Shown one piece after another: positions 1-5,677 of a DNA stretch of 17,653 nt (the first letter of the stretch is position 1; the number at the start of each line of letters is the position of its first letter). Source of the stretch: Rhodocyclales bacterium (GTDB lineage: Bacteria; Pseudomonadota; Gammaproteobacteria; Burkholderiales; Rhodocyclaceae); NCBI GenBank assembly GCA_021286885.1, contig JAJTBM010000020.1, positions 1 to 17,653 on the forward strand, written 5' to 3'. A program made the translations under genes and the position numbers. Under the pieces are notes generated by a model that saw only the letters and a list, made by a program, of their open reading frames with translations, ran no database searches and was not told the origin of the DNA.

Positions 1-312
1 ATCGCCAACTACGGCGTGATGGGTCTGTGCAAGGCCGCCCTCGAAGCCGCCACCCGCTACATGGCCTATGAACTGGGCGTGAAGAACATTCGCGTTAACG
101 CCATTTCCCCGGGCCCCCTGATGACCCGCGCCGCCTCCGGCATCGCCGGCTTTGACGGGCTGATGGCCACCGCCGTGGATCGCTCCCCCCTGCACCGCCT
201 CGTGACCCCGGAAGACATCGGCGCCCTGACCGCCTTCCTGGTCTCGGATGCGGGCCGCAACCTGAGCGGCGGCGTGCACTTTGTGGATGCCGGCTACAAC
301 ATCGTCGGCTGA
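1..312 (+). CDS. fabI: FabI-type enoyl-ACP reductase, C-terminal part (5' end outside window)
   Basis: This is the C-terminal ~103 residues of a short-chain dehydrogenase/reductase of the NADH-dependent enoyl-[acyl-carrier-protein] reductase class, which performs the last reduction of each fatty-acid elongation cycle in the cytoplasm. The reading frame is open from base 1. The first residues contain Y-G-V-M-G-L-C-K, the FabI Tyr-x6-Lys catalytic pair (Y4 and K11 of the visible part). Next come RVNAISPGPLMTRAASGI, matching the FabI stretch around the substrate loop, and a typical C-terminus ending DAGYNIVG. The loop reads SPGP rather than the SAGP of the E. coli enzyme, as in some divergent FabI paralogs. 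It could therefore be a second FabI-like SDR rather than the housekeeping copy. The next gene starts 9 nt after the stop, so they are probably co-transcribed. Confidence 0.85.
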   Translation: MANYGVMGLCKAALEAATRYMAYELGVKNIRVNAISPGPLMTRAASGIAGFDGLMATAVDRSPLHRLVTPEDIGALTAFLVSDAGRNLSGGVHFVDAGYNIVG

Positions 313-321
313 GATCCGCCC

Positions 322-909
322 ATGAGCATTCCCCCGCCCACTGGCGATGGCCAGCCCCTGCGCGAGTTGCCCGATCCGGTACCGGATCACCCGCTGCTGC
401 GGGGTCTGCGCGAGCTGGGACGGGGGGAATCCTCCATCGTGCTGGATGGAGGCGACGGGGAGCGAGTATTCAAAGTGCTCAGTTCCCCCGCCGACTATTT
501 TTACCTGACCGCCGACGACCGCCCCCGAGGGCCCCATTTCCCGCAGGTTTTCCGGGATCACGGCCCCATCGGCGAAGCGAGCAACGGCTACACCTTCCGG
601 CTGGTGGAGCTGGAACACCTCCGCCCCATCAGCGGCCCGGCCCAGCAGGTGGCCCGCACCCTGGCCGACGCCTATTGGGCGGCCTGCGAACACTGGGCCA
701 ACATGGGCCCGGAGCGCGGGCGCATGGCCCTCTACCACCTGACCCAATCGCCTCCGGCCAGCCTGCCCCCGGGCATCCTGCAGGCCATTGCGGCCCTCTC
801 GGACTTCATCGAGGACTACCCGGTGCAGCCCGATCTGCTCAACCCCCGCAACCTGATGATGCGGGCCGATGGAACCCTGGTTTTTTCCGACCCGGTGTTT
901 CTGGCCTGA
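322..909 (+). CDS. Small protein-kinase-fold-like protein (195 aa), function unknown
   Basis: I do not recognise a named family, but the order of motifs resembles a minimal kinase or aminoglycoside-phosphotransferase-like fold. Residues 32-38 (LGRGESS) look like a glycine-rich nucleotide loop. They are followed by V-F-K-V-L with K51 in the position of the N-lobe lysine. Near the C-terminus, residues 171-190 read D-L-L-N-P-R-N-L-M-M ... G-T-L-V-F-S-D-P, resembling a catalytic loop followed by a DFG-like metal-binding Asp (D190). The spacing D171 to N177 is one residue longer than the usual D-x4-N, and the protein stops five residues after D190, so there is no activation segment or distal C-lobe. 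It could be an atypical kinase or a pseudokinase. It lies 9 nt downstream of the fabI-like gene with no strong Shine-Dalgarno, suggesting coupled expression. The long in-frame coding and codon pattern make the gene itself secure; the fold is inference. Confidence 0.75.
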   Translation: MSIPPPTGDGQPLRELPDPVPDHPLLRGLRELGRGESSIVLDGGDGERVFKVLSSPADYFYLTADDRPRGPHFPQVFRDHGPIGEASNGYTFRLVELEHLRPISGPAQQVARTLADAYWAACEHWANMGPERGRMALYHLTQSPPASLPPGILQAIAALSDFIEDYPVQPDLLNPRNLMMRADGTLVFSDPVFLA

Positions 910-960
910 TGCCTCCAAGCCATTCAAGGAGGGCCCGGCTGGCCTCAATGCACTGGGTCA

Positions 961-1004
961 CTGACAGCCGTAACATCCCTGTGATCCAATAAAAGTCACA
1001 TAAT
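961..1004 (+). promoter_or_regulatory. Tentative promoter ahead of the small ORF at 1021
   Basis: CTGACA at 961-966 matches a sigma70 -35 box at five of six positions. TCCAAT at 985-990 (18-nt spacer) is a four-of-six -10 candidate, and CATAAT at 999-1004 matches five of six but lacks a good -35 at the right distance. The patch is clearly A+T-richer than its surroundings. The rest of 910-1020 shows no convincing gene or terminator. This is a by-eye assignment. Confidence 0.3.
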
Positions 1005-1020
1005 CAACAATCACCTTGCC

Positions 1021-1206
1021 ATGCGTAAGCGCTACCTGCTGCTGCTGGGTGCATCCCTGTTCATCTGGCTCGGACACCATCTGCCCGAAGAGGGCATGCT
1101 CTTGCCCATGGGCATTCCCCAGGCCCAAGACACCCCCAATCCGCTGAACGCCCACGAAAAGCCCCGCTGGGCTTGGGTGCCCCAGTACCACCCGCCCCGC
1201 CTCTAA
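1021..1206 (+). CDS. Possible small membrane-anchored or secreted protein (61 aa)
   Basis: A 61-codon frame starts with ATG. Its N-terminus has a short basic stretch (M-R-K-R-Y) followed by a hydrophobic segment (about residues 5-18, LLLLGASLFIWLG), as in a signal peptide or single-pass anchor. The remainder is Pro- and Trp-rich and ends PRL. There is no clear Shine-Dalgarno before the ATG. An A+T-rich promoter-like patch lies just upstream. I recognise no family. The basic/hydrophobic N-terminus argues for a real product; the short length, missing ribosome site and a competing 77-codon antisense frame argue against. Confidence 0.4.
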   Translation: MRKRYLLLLGASLFIWLGHHLPEEGMLLPMGIPQAQDTPNPLNAHEKPRWAWVPQYHPPRL

Positions 1207-1225
1207 ACGCCCGCTGCACCAGGAC

Positions 1226-1256
1226 TTGATTTTTTACCATTTGGCAGGCCTACAAT
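1226..1256 (+). promoter_or_regulatory. Candidate sigma70 promoter for the DUF4337 gene
   Basis: TTGATT at 1226-1231 and TACAAT at 1251-1256 (five of six matches to TATAAT) are separated by 19 nt, slightly long for sigma70. Transcription would begin near 1263, giving a ~50-nt leader with a GGAGAGAG ribosome site at 1301 and the ATG at 1313. The region is A+T-rich compared with the flanking genes. Confidence 0.45.
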
Positions 1257-1312
1257 CCGGGCCTTGAAAATCACCCTTGGGTGCCCCCGCACCCGCCCCT
1301 GGAGAGAGCGCA

Positions 1313-1885
1313 ATGTCCGGACATCACTTTCACGTTCACGGCCCCCACGACCACGCGGTAGAACATGCCGCCCACGGGGAAGACCCCTTCGCCTCCCGCA
1401 TCGCGGCCATGACCGCCGTCTTTGCCACCCTGGGCGCCCTGTTTGGCTACATGGGCGGCGCGACCCAGAACGATGCGCTGATGTACAAGAACGAAGCCGC
1501 GATCCGCAAGACCGAGGCCTCCAACCAGTGGGGCTACTACCAGTCCAAGAGCAGCAAGCAGAACATCGCCGAGCTGGCCCTGGCCCTCACCAGCGGCGAC
1601 GCCCAGGAAAAGTACAAGGCAGAAGTCGCCCGCTACAAGCAGGAAAAGCAGGAAATCAAGGACAAGGCCGAAGCGCTTGAGGCCGAAGCCAAGGAATCTG
1701 AAGAGCACAGCGACCACGCCATGCACCTGCACCACCGCTGGGCCCAGGCCATGACCGCCCTGCAAGTGGCCATTTCGCTGGCCGCCATCACCTTGCTGAC
1801 CCGCCGCAAGTGGCTGGAAATCAGCTCGGTGGCCGTTGCCGTGGGCGGCTGCGGTCTGGCCGCTGCCGCACTGCTGCACATGTAA
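1313..1885 (+). CDS. DUF4337-type membrane protein with His-rich segments
   Basis: This 190-residue protein resembles DUF4337 family proteins, which have no established function. The start at 1313 is chosen because GGAGAGAG lies 8-10 nt upstream; the frame could open earlier only with a TTG at 1277. Residues 4-24 are very His-rich (HHFHVHGPHDH...). A hydrophobic segment spans about 30-50 and ends with a Gly-rich MGGATQN. Residues ~95-132 form a long charged Lys/Glu/Ala coiled coil. A second His cluster (EEHSDHAMHLHHRW, about 130-143) precedes two hydrophobic helices (about 146-163 and 169-188). The family assignment rests on the TM/coiled-coil/two-TM layout and the N-D-A-L...A-S-N-Q-W-x-Y-Y-Q-S-K-S motif after TM1. 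The two His clusters bracket the coiled coil and could bind metal, which is inference. Probably monocistronic; the convergent rdgC gene follows. Confidence 0.88.
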   Translation: MSGHHFHVHGPHDHAVEHAAHGEDPFASRIAAMTAVFATLGALFGYMGGATQNDALMYKNEAAIRKTEASNQWGYYQSKSSKQNIAELALALTSGDAQEKYKAEVARYKQEKQEIKDKAEALEAEAKESEEHSDHAMHLHHRWAQAMTALQVAISLAAITLLTRRKWLEISSVAVAVGGCGLAAAALLHM

Positions 1886-1914
1886 AGCCGCGCTAGCAAA
1901 GCCCCCCGGGCCCT

Positions 1915-1937
1915 GCCGGACGCGCCCTGCGTCCGGC
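1915..1937. terminator. Hairpin between convergent genes, probable bidirectional terminator
   Basis: A perfect 9-bp inverted repeat (GCCGGACGC / GCGTCCGGC) with a 5-nt loop lies between the stop of the DUF4337 gene (1885) and the stop of rdgC (1950). Placement between tail-to-tail genes suggests termination in both directions. Neither side has a clear T-run, so efficiency is uncertain. Confidence 0.55.
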
Positions 1938-1949
1938 CCGTTGCCGGGA

Positions 1950-2864
1950 TCAGGCGCCCGGCGCGCCTTCGCCCTGCTCGCCCCCAAGCACCCCGATCAG
2001 GGCCGGGATCAGGCGCAGCAGCTCGCCGCTCATCAGCGCAAAATCGGCCTCGATCTGCAGGTCGGCCAGATCGGCCTGGCGCTCGGCTTCTTCCTTGATC
2101 ACATCCAGGAAGGCCAGGCGCTTCACCTCCAGCTTTTCGGTCAGCACAAACGACACCCGGTCGTCGAAGGTCAGCGCGAGGCGGGTCGGCAGCTTGCCGG
2201 CGGCCAGGTGATCCTGCACGTCCTGCCCGTCCAGGGCGTGACGCACGTAGCGCACCGCCGCCTTTTCATCGCTCACCGAACGCAGTTCGCAATCCTGGTC
2301 GATGCTGAAGCCCGGCGCGGCTTCGTGGGCGGCCAGCCAGCCGCTCATCAGCGACACCGGCGACTGGCGGGTCTGGAGCAACTTGGCGGGCAGTTCGTCC
2401 AGCACATCGCGCAGGGCTTCGAGCATTTCCTCGGCCCGGGCGGGGCTCGCCGCATCCACGACCAGCCAGCCTTCCCGGGGGGCAATCCAGGCAAACACCT
2501 TGCGCCGCCGGGCAAAGGCGCGGGGCAGGAGCTCCTGGAGCACCGCGTCCTTGATCTCCTTCATCTGCTTGCGACCCGGCTTGTAGCCTTGCTGGGCCTC
2601 GATCTCTTCGGCCCGGTCGCTGGCCACCTGGTTAACCACCGAGGCGGGCAGCAGCTTTTGCTCCACCTGCAGGCTCACCAGAAACTGGCCCTGCACCGCC
2701 AGCACAAAGCGGTCATCGCGGGTGGGCGACACCCAGCCCCGGCTCAGCATGTCCTGGGAGCCGCAGGCCACGAAAGGCCGGGCCGCCAGCGTGTCCTGGA
2801 GCGTGTCGACATCCAGGGCCCAGTTTTCGGGAAGACGATAGATCTGGAGATTGCGGAACCACAT
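1950..2864 (-). CDS. rdgC: RdgC, recombination-associated nucleoid protein
   Basis: This 304-residue protein matches RdgC, a ring-shaped, non-specific double-strand DNA-binding protein that dampens RecA action and helps replication and recombination in gamma- and betaproteobacteria. The family-typical N-terminus M-W-F-R-N-L-Q-I-Y-R-L-P is present, so the start is set at 2864 even though the frame stays open to 2924 with an upstream ATG at 2876. Other recognisable parts are the VSPTRDD segment, Q-x-K-L-L-P-A-S-V-V-N, the YKPGRKQMKEIKD stretch, the F-A-W-I-A-P region, and the late L-A-L-T-F-D-D-R-V-S-F block. Length is normal for the family. Between 2864 and 2874 the leader is C-rich with no good Shine-Dalgarno; a GGA in the upstream extension may serve. 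It is divergent from the membrane-protein operon at 3025 and convergent with the DUF4337 gene. Confidence 0.97.
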   Translation of the reverse strand: MWFRNLQIYRLPENWALDVDTLQDTLAARPFVACGSQDMLSRGWVSPTRDDRFVLAVQGQFLVSLQVEQKLLPASVVNQVASDRAEEIEAQQGYKPGRKQMKEIKDAVLQELLPRAFARRRKVFAWIAPREGWLVVDAASPARAEEMLEALRDVLDELPAKLLQTRQSPVSLMSGWLAAHEAAPGFSIDQDCELRSVSDEKAAVRYVRHALDGQDVQDHLAAGKLPTRLALTFDDRVSFVLTEKLEVKRLAFLDVIKEEAERQADLADLQIEADFALMSGELLRLIPALIGVLGGEQGEGAPGA

Positions 2865-2903
2865 GGGGGAGAACATCCATACAGGTAAATGAAGAGTCCG
2901 CCC

Positions 2904-2932
2904 ATTGTAGCGGCTGGGGCCCAAAGCTTCAG
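2904..2932 (-). promoter_or_regulatory. Candidate rdgC promoter
   Basis: On the minus strand, TACAAT (2909-2904) is a five-of-six match to the -10 consensus. CTGAAG (2932-2927) lies 17 nt upstream as a weak -35. Transcription would start near 2897, about 30 nt before the RdgC start codon. Confidence 0.45.
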
Positions 2933-2958
2933 ACGGGTTTCGGGGTAGGGCACCCGGG

Positions 2959-2988
2959 TTGACACTCTGTATTTCAGAGTCTTAAACT
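2959..2988 (+). promoter_or_regulatory. Promoter of the membrane protein/lipoprotein/regulator operon
   Basis: A perfect -35 consensus TTGACA occupies 2959-2964. TAAACT at 2983-2988 (18-nt spacer, four of six matches) is the likely -10. The start point would be near 2995, giving a ~30-nt leader to the ATG at 3025. The whole core promoter is interleaved with two palindromes (2964-3002), so it is almost certainly repressible. Confidence 0.6.
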
Positions 2989-3002
2989 CTGAATCACAGA
3001 GT
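2964..3002. promoter_or_regulatory. Tandem 17-bp palindromic operator (two ACTCTG-N5-CAGAGT sites)
   Basis: Two copies of the palindrome ACTCTG-N5-CAGAGT lie at 2964-2980 and 2986-3002, separated by 5 nt. Their centres are 22 bp apart, about two helical turns, so two dimers would sit on the same DNA face. The pair is also one larger inverted repeat centred on 2983. Site 1 fills the -35/-10 spacer and site 2 covers the -10 and start-point region, the usual geometry of a repressor operator. The winged-helix regulator encoded as the last gene of the same operon (4581-4931) is the obvious candidate ligand, but that link is inference. Confidence 0.75.
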
Positions 3003-3024
3003 CAGCCCATTTACATACGCCGCC

Positions 3025-4068
3025 ATGCACGATCCCAGCCTCCAGCTTCAGCACATTCAGTCCATGCTCACCCGGGGCCAGCGCAACCTGCGCATGGAGC
3101 GCCACACTTTGGTGCTGTGGGGTTTGGGCGGCGGCGGGCTGGTGGCAAGCAGCGACTGGGTGCTTACCGCCGAGCAGATCCCGGATGCCAGTCAGCGGGC
3201 CGTGGCCTGGCTGATCTATCTGGCCCTGAGCCTGTTCGGGGTGGGCTATGCCGACTGGCGTCTCACGGCGCGGGTCAAGGCGGCGCGGGATGAAACCTGG
3301 TCCTTCATCCACCGCCAGGTGATCAAGCTGCTGTGGCTGCTGATGGGGCTGGGCACCTTGTTCACCTTTTCCACCTTCTTCTTTGGCGGCGGCTACATGC
3401 TGTACGCGGTGTGGCTGGTGCTGATCGGCCTGGCCCTGTACGTGCACGGGCTGTTTTCGGAAGAAGCCCTCGAATGGGCCGGTGGGCTCATCATCCTGAT
3501 CGCGATTACCGCCCTGGCCGCCCAACTGCCCAACGACACCATGAAATGGCTCACCGCCTCGGTGTTCGGGATCGGCCTGCCCACCCTCGCCCTGCTGCTG
3601 GACGGGGGGCGCCAGCGTGGTTTCGGGCTGCGTTTGGGTCAGGCCCTGGGCTGGACCGGGCTGGTGCTCGCCCTGCCCCTGCTGGCCCATCGCCAGCTGC
3701 TGGGTATCACCCCGCCGGAACTGCCGGTGGAACCCCTCTCCGCCTACCTGAGCCGCCCCGACAAGGCCGGGACGCATCGGGTGCGCCTGCCCGCCGGAAG
3801 CCGGATTCCGGTGCATCTGCAACTGACCGGCGACGTGTTCCGCCCCGACCCGGACGCGGTGCTACCGCTCACCCTCGATCAGGATCTGGACGTGCTGCTC
3901 GAAGACGGCACCCCCACCGGCGACATCCGCGCCGAGGGCCAGCCCTGGCAATCCGCCCGCCAGACCCGCTGGATCAGCATTCCCTGGCTCAAGGCCAGCA
4001 TCGACCCCCTGGGCCCCCGGATTGACGGGGCGCTGGGCGTGGATTTCAACCATTACCCCCACCGCTGA
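3025..4068 (+). CDS. Multi-TM membrane protein with C-terminal extracytoplasmic-type domain, unknown function
   Basis: A 347-residue protein I cannot assign to a family. The first ~28 residues are polar with a possible amphipathic helix. About seven hydrophobic segments follow (roughly 29-46, 60-78, 98-118, 121-142, 148-165, 171-190, 199-220). Segment 3-4 contains the aromatic/Gly patch F-S-T-F-F-F-G-G-G-Y. The last ~125 residues are hydrophilic, Pro-rich and alternate in a beta-like pattern (S-R-I-P-V-H-L-Q-L-T-G-D-V-F), so a soluble beta domain is likely. It is the first gene behind the double operator. There is no visible Shine-Dalgarno at 3025 and no better in-frame start, so translation may be weak. 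The lipoprotein gene follows after 46 nt and a winged-helix regulator ends the unit, suggesting an envelope module with its own repressor. Confidence 0.85.
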   Translation: MHDPSLQLQHIQSMLTRGQRNLRMERHTLVLWGLGGGGLVASSDWVLTAEQIPDASQRAVAWLIYLALSLFGVGYADWRLTARVKAARDETWSFIHRQVIKLLWLLMGLGTLFTFSTFFFGGGYMLYAVWLVLIGLALYVHGLFSEEALEWAGGLIILIAITALAAQLPNDTMKWLTASVFGIGLPTLALLLDGGRQRGFGLRLGQALGWTGLVLALPLLAHRQLLGITPPELPVEPLSAYLSRPDKAGTHRVRLPAGSRIPVHLQLTGDVFRPDPDAVLPLTLDQDLDVLLEDGTPTGDIRAEGQPWQSARQTRWISIPWLKASIDPLGPRIDGALGVDFNHYPHR

Positions 4069-4114
4069 ACCCGGCCCCGCCGGGCCCGCCTCAGCTTTTC
4101 ATCAGGAGACTTCC

Positions 4115-4546
4115 ATGCACGTTTCGCTCCGCACCAGCCTGCCCACGCCCCGCATCCTGCTGAGTAGTTGTGCCGCCCTGCTGGTGGCCAGCCTTACCGG
4201 CTGCGCCAGCCTCGGCGCCCCCGATGCAGCCAGCCTGGCCCAGGTGCCGGTGGTCCGCTTTGGCGACACCGCCCCAGCCGGGGATTTCATCCTCCATTAC
4301 CCGGCAGGGGTGGATTTGCCGGTGGAAGCCCGCATCCACGGCAGCCTGCTGACCCAGGAGGCCCGCGAAACCCTGAAGGTGCAGGTCAAGCAAGACGTAT
4401 ACACCTACAAACAGTGGGCCAGCCTGGATGGCAAAACCTGGCTGCGGGGCGACAAAGTGATTGGCGGTCAGTACGAAATCCGCGTCCCCGGCGAGCAGAA
4501 CGGGCACAATCCGGGCAGCCTGCGGGCAGAATTCAACCTCAAGTAA
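4115..4546 (+). CDS. Putative lipoprotein (143 aa), unknown function
   Basis: The start at 4115 is supported by a strong AGGAGA ribosome site at 4104-4109. The N-terminus is a lipoprotein signal: basic residues (R6, R13), hydrophobic core ~14-26, and lipobox L-T-G-C with the lipidated Cys at residue 30. The mature ~113 residues show a beta-rich pattern (VVRFGDTAPAGDFILHYPAG, then P-V-E-A-R-I-H-G-S-L-L, V-Q-V-K-Q-D-V-Y-T-Y-K-Q-W, and a C-terminal Y-E-I-R-V-P-G-E-Q-N-G). I recognise no named domain. Residue +2 after the Cys is Ser, not Asp, so outer-membrane sorting is expected under the Lol +2 rule. It sits between the membrane protein and the regulator in one transcription unit and could partner the membrane protein's C-terminal domain. 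Confidence 0.85.
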   Translation: MHVSLRTSLPTPRILLSSCAALLVASLTGCASLGAPDAASLAQVPVVRFGDTAPAGDFILHYPAGVDLPVEARIHGSLLTQEARETLKVQVKQDVYTYKQWASLDGKTWLRGDKVIGGQYEIRVPGEQNGHNPGSLRAEFNLK

Positions 4547-4553
4547 GCCCCTC

Positions 4554-4574
4554 GCCCGCCCGGAAAGGGCGGGC
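4554..4574 (+). promoter_or_regulatory. Hairpin overlapping the ribosome site of the winged-helix regulator
   Basis: A perfect 8-bp GC stem (GCCCGCCC / GGGCGGGC) with loop GGAAA lies 7 nt after the lipoprotein stop and ends 6 nt before the regulator ATG. The only Shine-Dalgarno-like sequence, GGAAAGG, is in the loop and the 3' arm. Folding could lower regulator translation or act as a partial terminator or RNA-processing site inside the operon. Confidence 0.5.
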
Positions 4575-4580
4575 CGCACC

Positions 4581-4931
4581 ATGGAAATCCTCGATCCCCT
4601 GCTCCACCAACCCCTGCGCACCCAGCTTGCCGCCTATCTGGCGGGGGCCGGGGAGGCCAGTTTTGCCGAACTGAAACGCACTCTCCAGGTGTCGGATGGC
4701 AATCTGGACTCCCACCTGAAGAAGCTCATTGCCGCTGATTACATCAGCGTGCGCCGCATCGAAGGCCCGGGCCGCGCCCAGACCTGCTACGCCCTAAGCC
4801 CCGCCGGCCTGCATGCGCTGCACACTTATGTGGCTGCCCTGCACCGGCTGCTGCCCCCGGAGCCGCGCCCCCAGGCCAGCACCGGCAACCAGGATTTATC
4901 CGCCCACCCGGCCGGCCTCGCTCCCGGCTGA
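4581..4931 (+). CDS. Winged-helix transcriptional regulator (MarR/ArsR-like, 116 aa)
   Basis: The N-terminal ~90 residues are a compact winged helix. Helices span about 5-20 (L-H-Q-P-L-R-T-Q-L-A-A-Y-L), 27-36 (SFAELKRTLQ) and a recognition helix 38-52 (S-D-G-N-L-D-S-H-L-K-K-L). A beta wing covers about 54-72 (Y-I-S-V-R-R-I-E-G-P-G-R-A-Q-T-C-Y-A-L-S), with a C-terminal dimer helix ~74-91. This pattern is that of the single-domain winged-helix proteins (PF13601-like) often encoded beside membrane proteins. No metal or ligand pocket is evident. The last ~25 residues are Pro/Ala-rich and unstructured. The final 36 nt overlap the 3' end of bluB on the opposite strand. As the last gene behind the tandem operator it is probably an autorepressor, which is inference. 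Confidence 0.88.
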   Translation: MEILDPLLHQPLRTQLAAYLAGAGEASFAELKRTLQVSDGNLDSHLKKLIAADYISVRRIEGPGRAQTCYALSPAGLHALHTYVAALHRLLPPEPRPQASTGNQDLSAHPAGLAPG

Positions 4932-5600
4932 CGGGGGCTCAGCGCCCCAGCCGTTTTCAAACACCACGGTTTCGATGGGCATGCGCTCGGCCCACTGGTG
5001 GATTTCGAGCATGGGGCGCGGATAGAAGGCCTCCACATGGCCAATGCACAAAATAGCCACCGGGCGGGCGCCCACCGGCATCCCCAGCAGGGTGGCCAGA
5101 TCCACCGGGTCGAAGATCGACACCCAGCCCAACCCCAGCCCTTCGGCCCGGGCGGCGAGCCACATGTTCTGGATCGCACAGGCCACCGAGGCCAGATCCA
5201 TCTCGGGTAGGGTGCGCCGGCCAAAGATGTGCTTCTCGCGCCCGTCGGCCAGGGCCACCACCACCACCTCGCCCGCTTCGAGCAAGCCCTCCACCTTGAG
5301 CTTCATGAACTCATCTTCCCGCTCCCCCAGGGCCCGGGCGGTGGCGCAGCGCTCTTTTTCGACCAGCTGATGCATGCGCTCGCGCAAAGCCCGGTCGGTG
5401 ATGCGCATGAAGCGCCAGGGCTGCATGAAGCCCACGCTGGGCGCATGGTGGGCCGCCCACAACAGGCGGGAGAGAATGGCCGGATCCACCGGGTCGGGCC
5501 GGAAATGGCGCATATCACGGCGCTCCGCAATGGCCCGGTAAACCCCGGAAACTTCAGCTTCGCTAAAACGGTGAGGCAGGCTGGGAGCGCTTTCGGCCAT
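4896..5600 (-). CDS. bluB: BluB, 5,6-dimethylbenzimidazole synthase
   Basis: BluB uses reduced FMN and O2 to cannibalise the flavin into 5,6-dimethylbenzimidazole, the lower ligand of cobalamin. The 234-residue form from ATG 5600 shows the nitroreductase-like flavin-binding fold with family-specific features: R-R-D-M-R-H-F at 27-33 (the Asp at 29 corresponds to the functionally important Asp of the Sinorhizobium enzyme), H-H-A-P-S-V-G-F-M-Q-P-W at 51-62, and G-L-G-L-G-W-V-S-I-F-D-P at 154-165 with the conserved Ser at 161. Length is slightly above the family norm because of a Gly/Ser-rich tail that overlaps the 3' end of the winged-helix gene by 36 nt. A TTG seven codons upstream is possible but lies at the presumed transcription start. 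No other cobalamin gene is in the window, so it may supply DMB for salvage or for a pathway encoded elsewhere. Confidence 0.95.
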   Translation of the reverse strand: MAESAPSLPHRFSEAEVSGVYRAIAERRDMRHFRPDPVDPAILSRLLWAAHHAPSVGFMQPWRFMRITDRALRERMHQLVEKERCATARALGEREDEFMKLKVEGLLEAGEVVVVALADGREKHIFGRRTLPEMDLASVACAIQNMWLAARAEGLGLGWVSIFDPVDLATLLGMPVGARPVAILCIGHVEAFYPRPMLEIHQWAERMPIETVVFENGWGAEPPSAGSEAGRVGG

Positions 5601-5626
5601 GATGGTTGTGCTGTCCGGCAAAGATA

Positions 5627-5663
5627 ATTATGGATTTTACTCTGCCCCACTGCCCGAGGGCAG
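5627..5663 (-). promoter_or_regulatory. A+T-rich bluB leader with -10-like box and small hairpin
   Basis: The 77 nt between the antiporter stop (5678) and bluB hold two things. CTGCC-CGAG-GGCAG at 5650-5663 could form a 5-bp, tetraloop hairpin just after the antiporter gene. CATAAT on the minus strand (5632-5627) is a five-of-six -10 candidate that would start transcription about 20 nt before the bluB ATG. No good -35 is seen, and there is no room for a cobalamin riboswitch. Confidence 0.35.
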
Positions 5664-5677
5664 GCGCTAGATCAAGA

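Noticed and set aside
1836..2888. 350-codon plus-strand frame opposite rdgC
   Set aside because: Antisense shadow of a confidently identified RdgC gene, with His/Gln/Gly-rich composition.
3355..3386. CACCTT-like repeats resembling the heptad tracts
   Set aside because: They lie inside a membrane helix coding region and are explained by Thr/Phe codons.
5601..5677. Cobalamin riboswitch ahead of bluB
   Set aside because: The gap is only 77 nt, far too short, and no B12-box-like sequence was seen.
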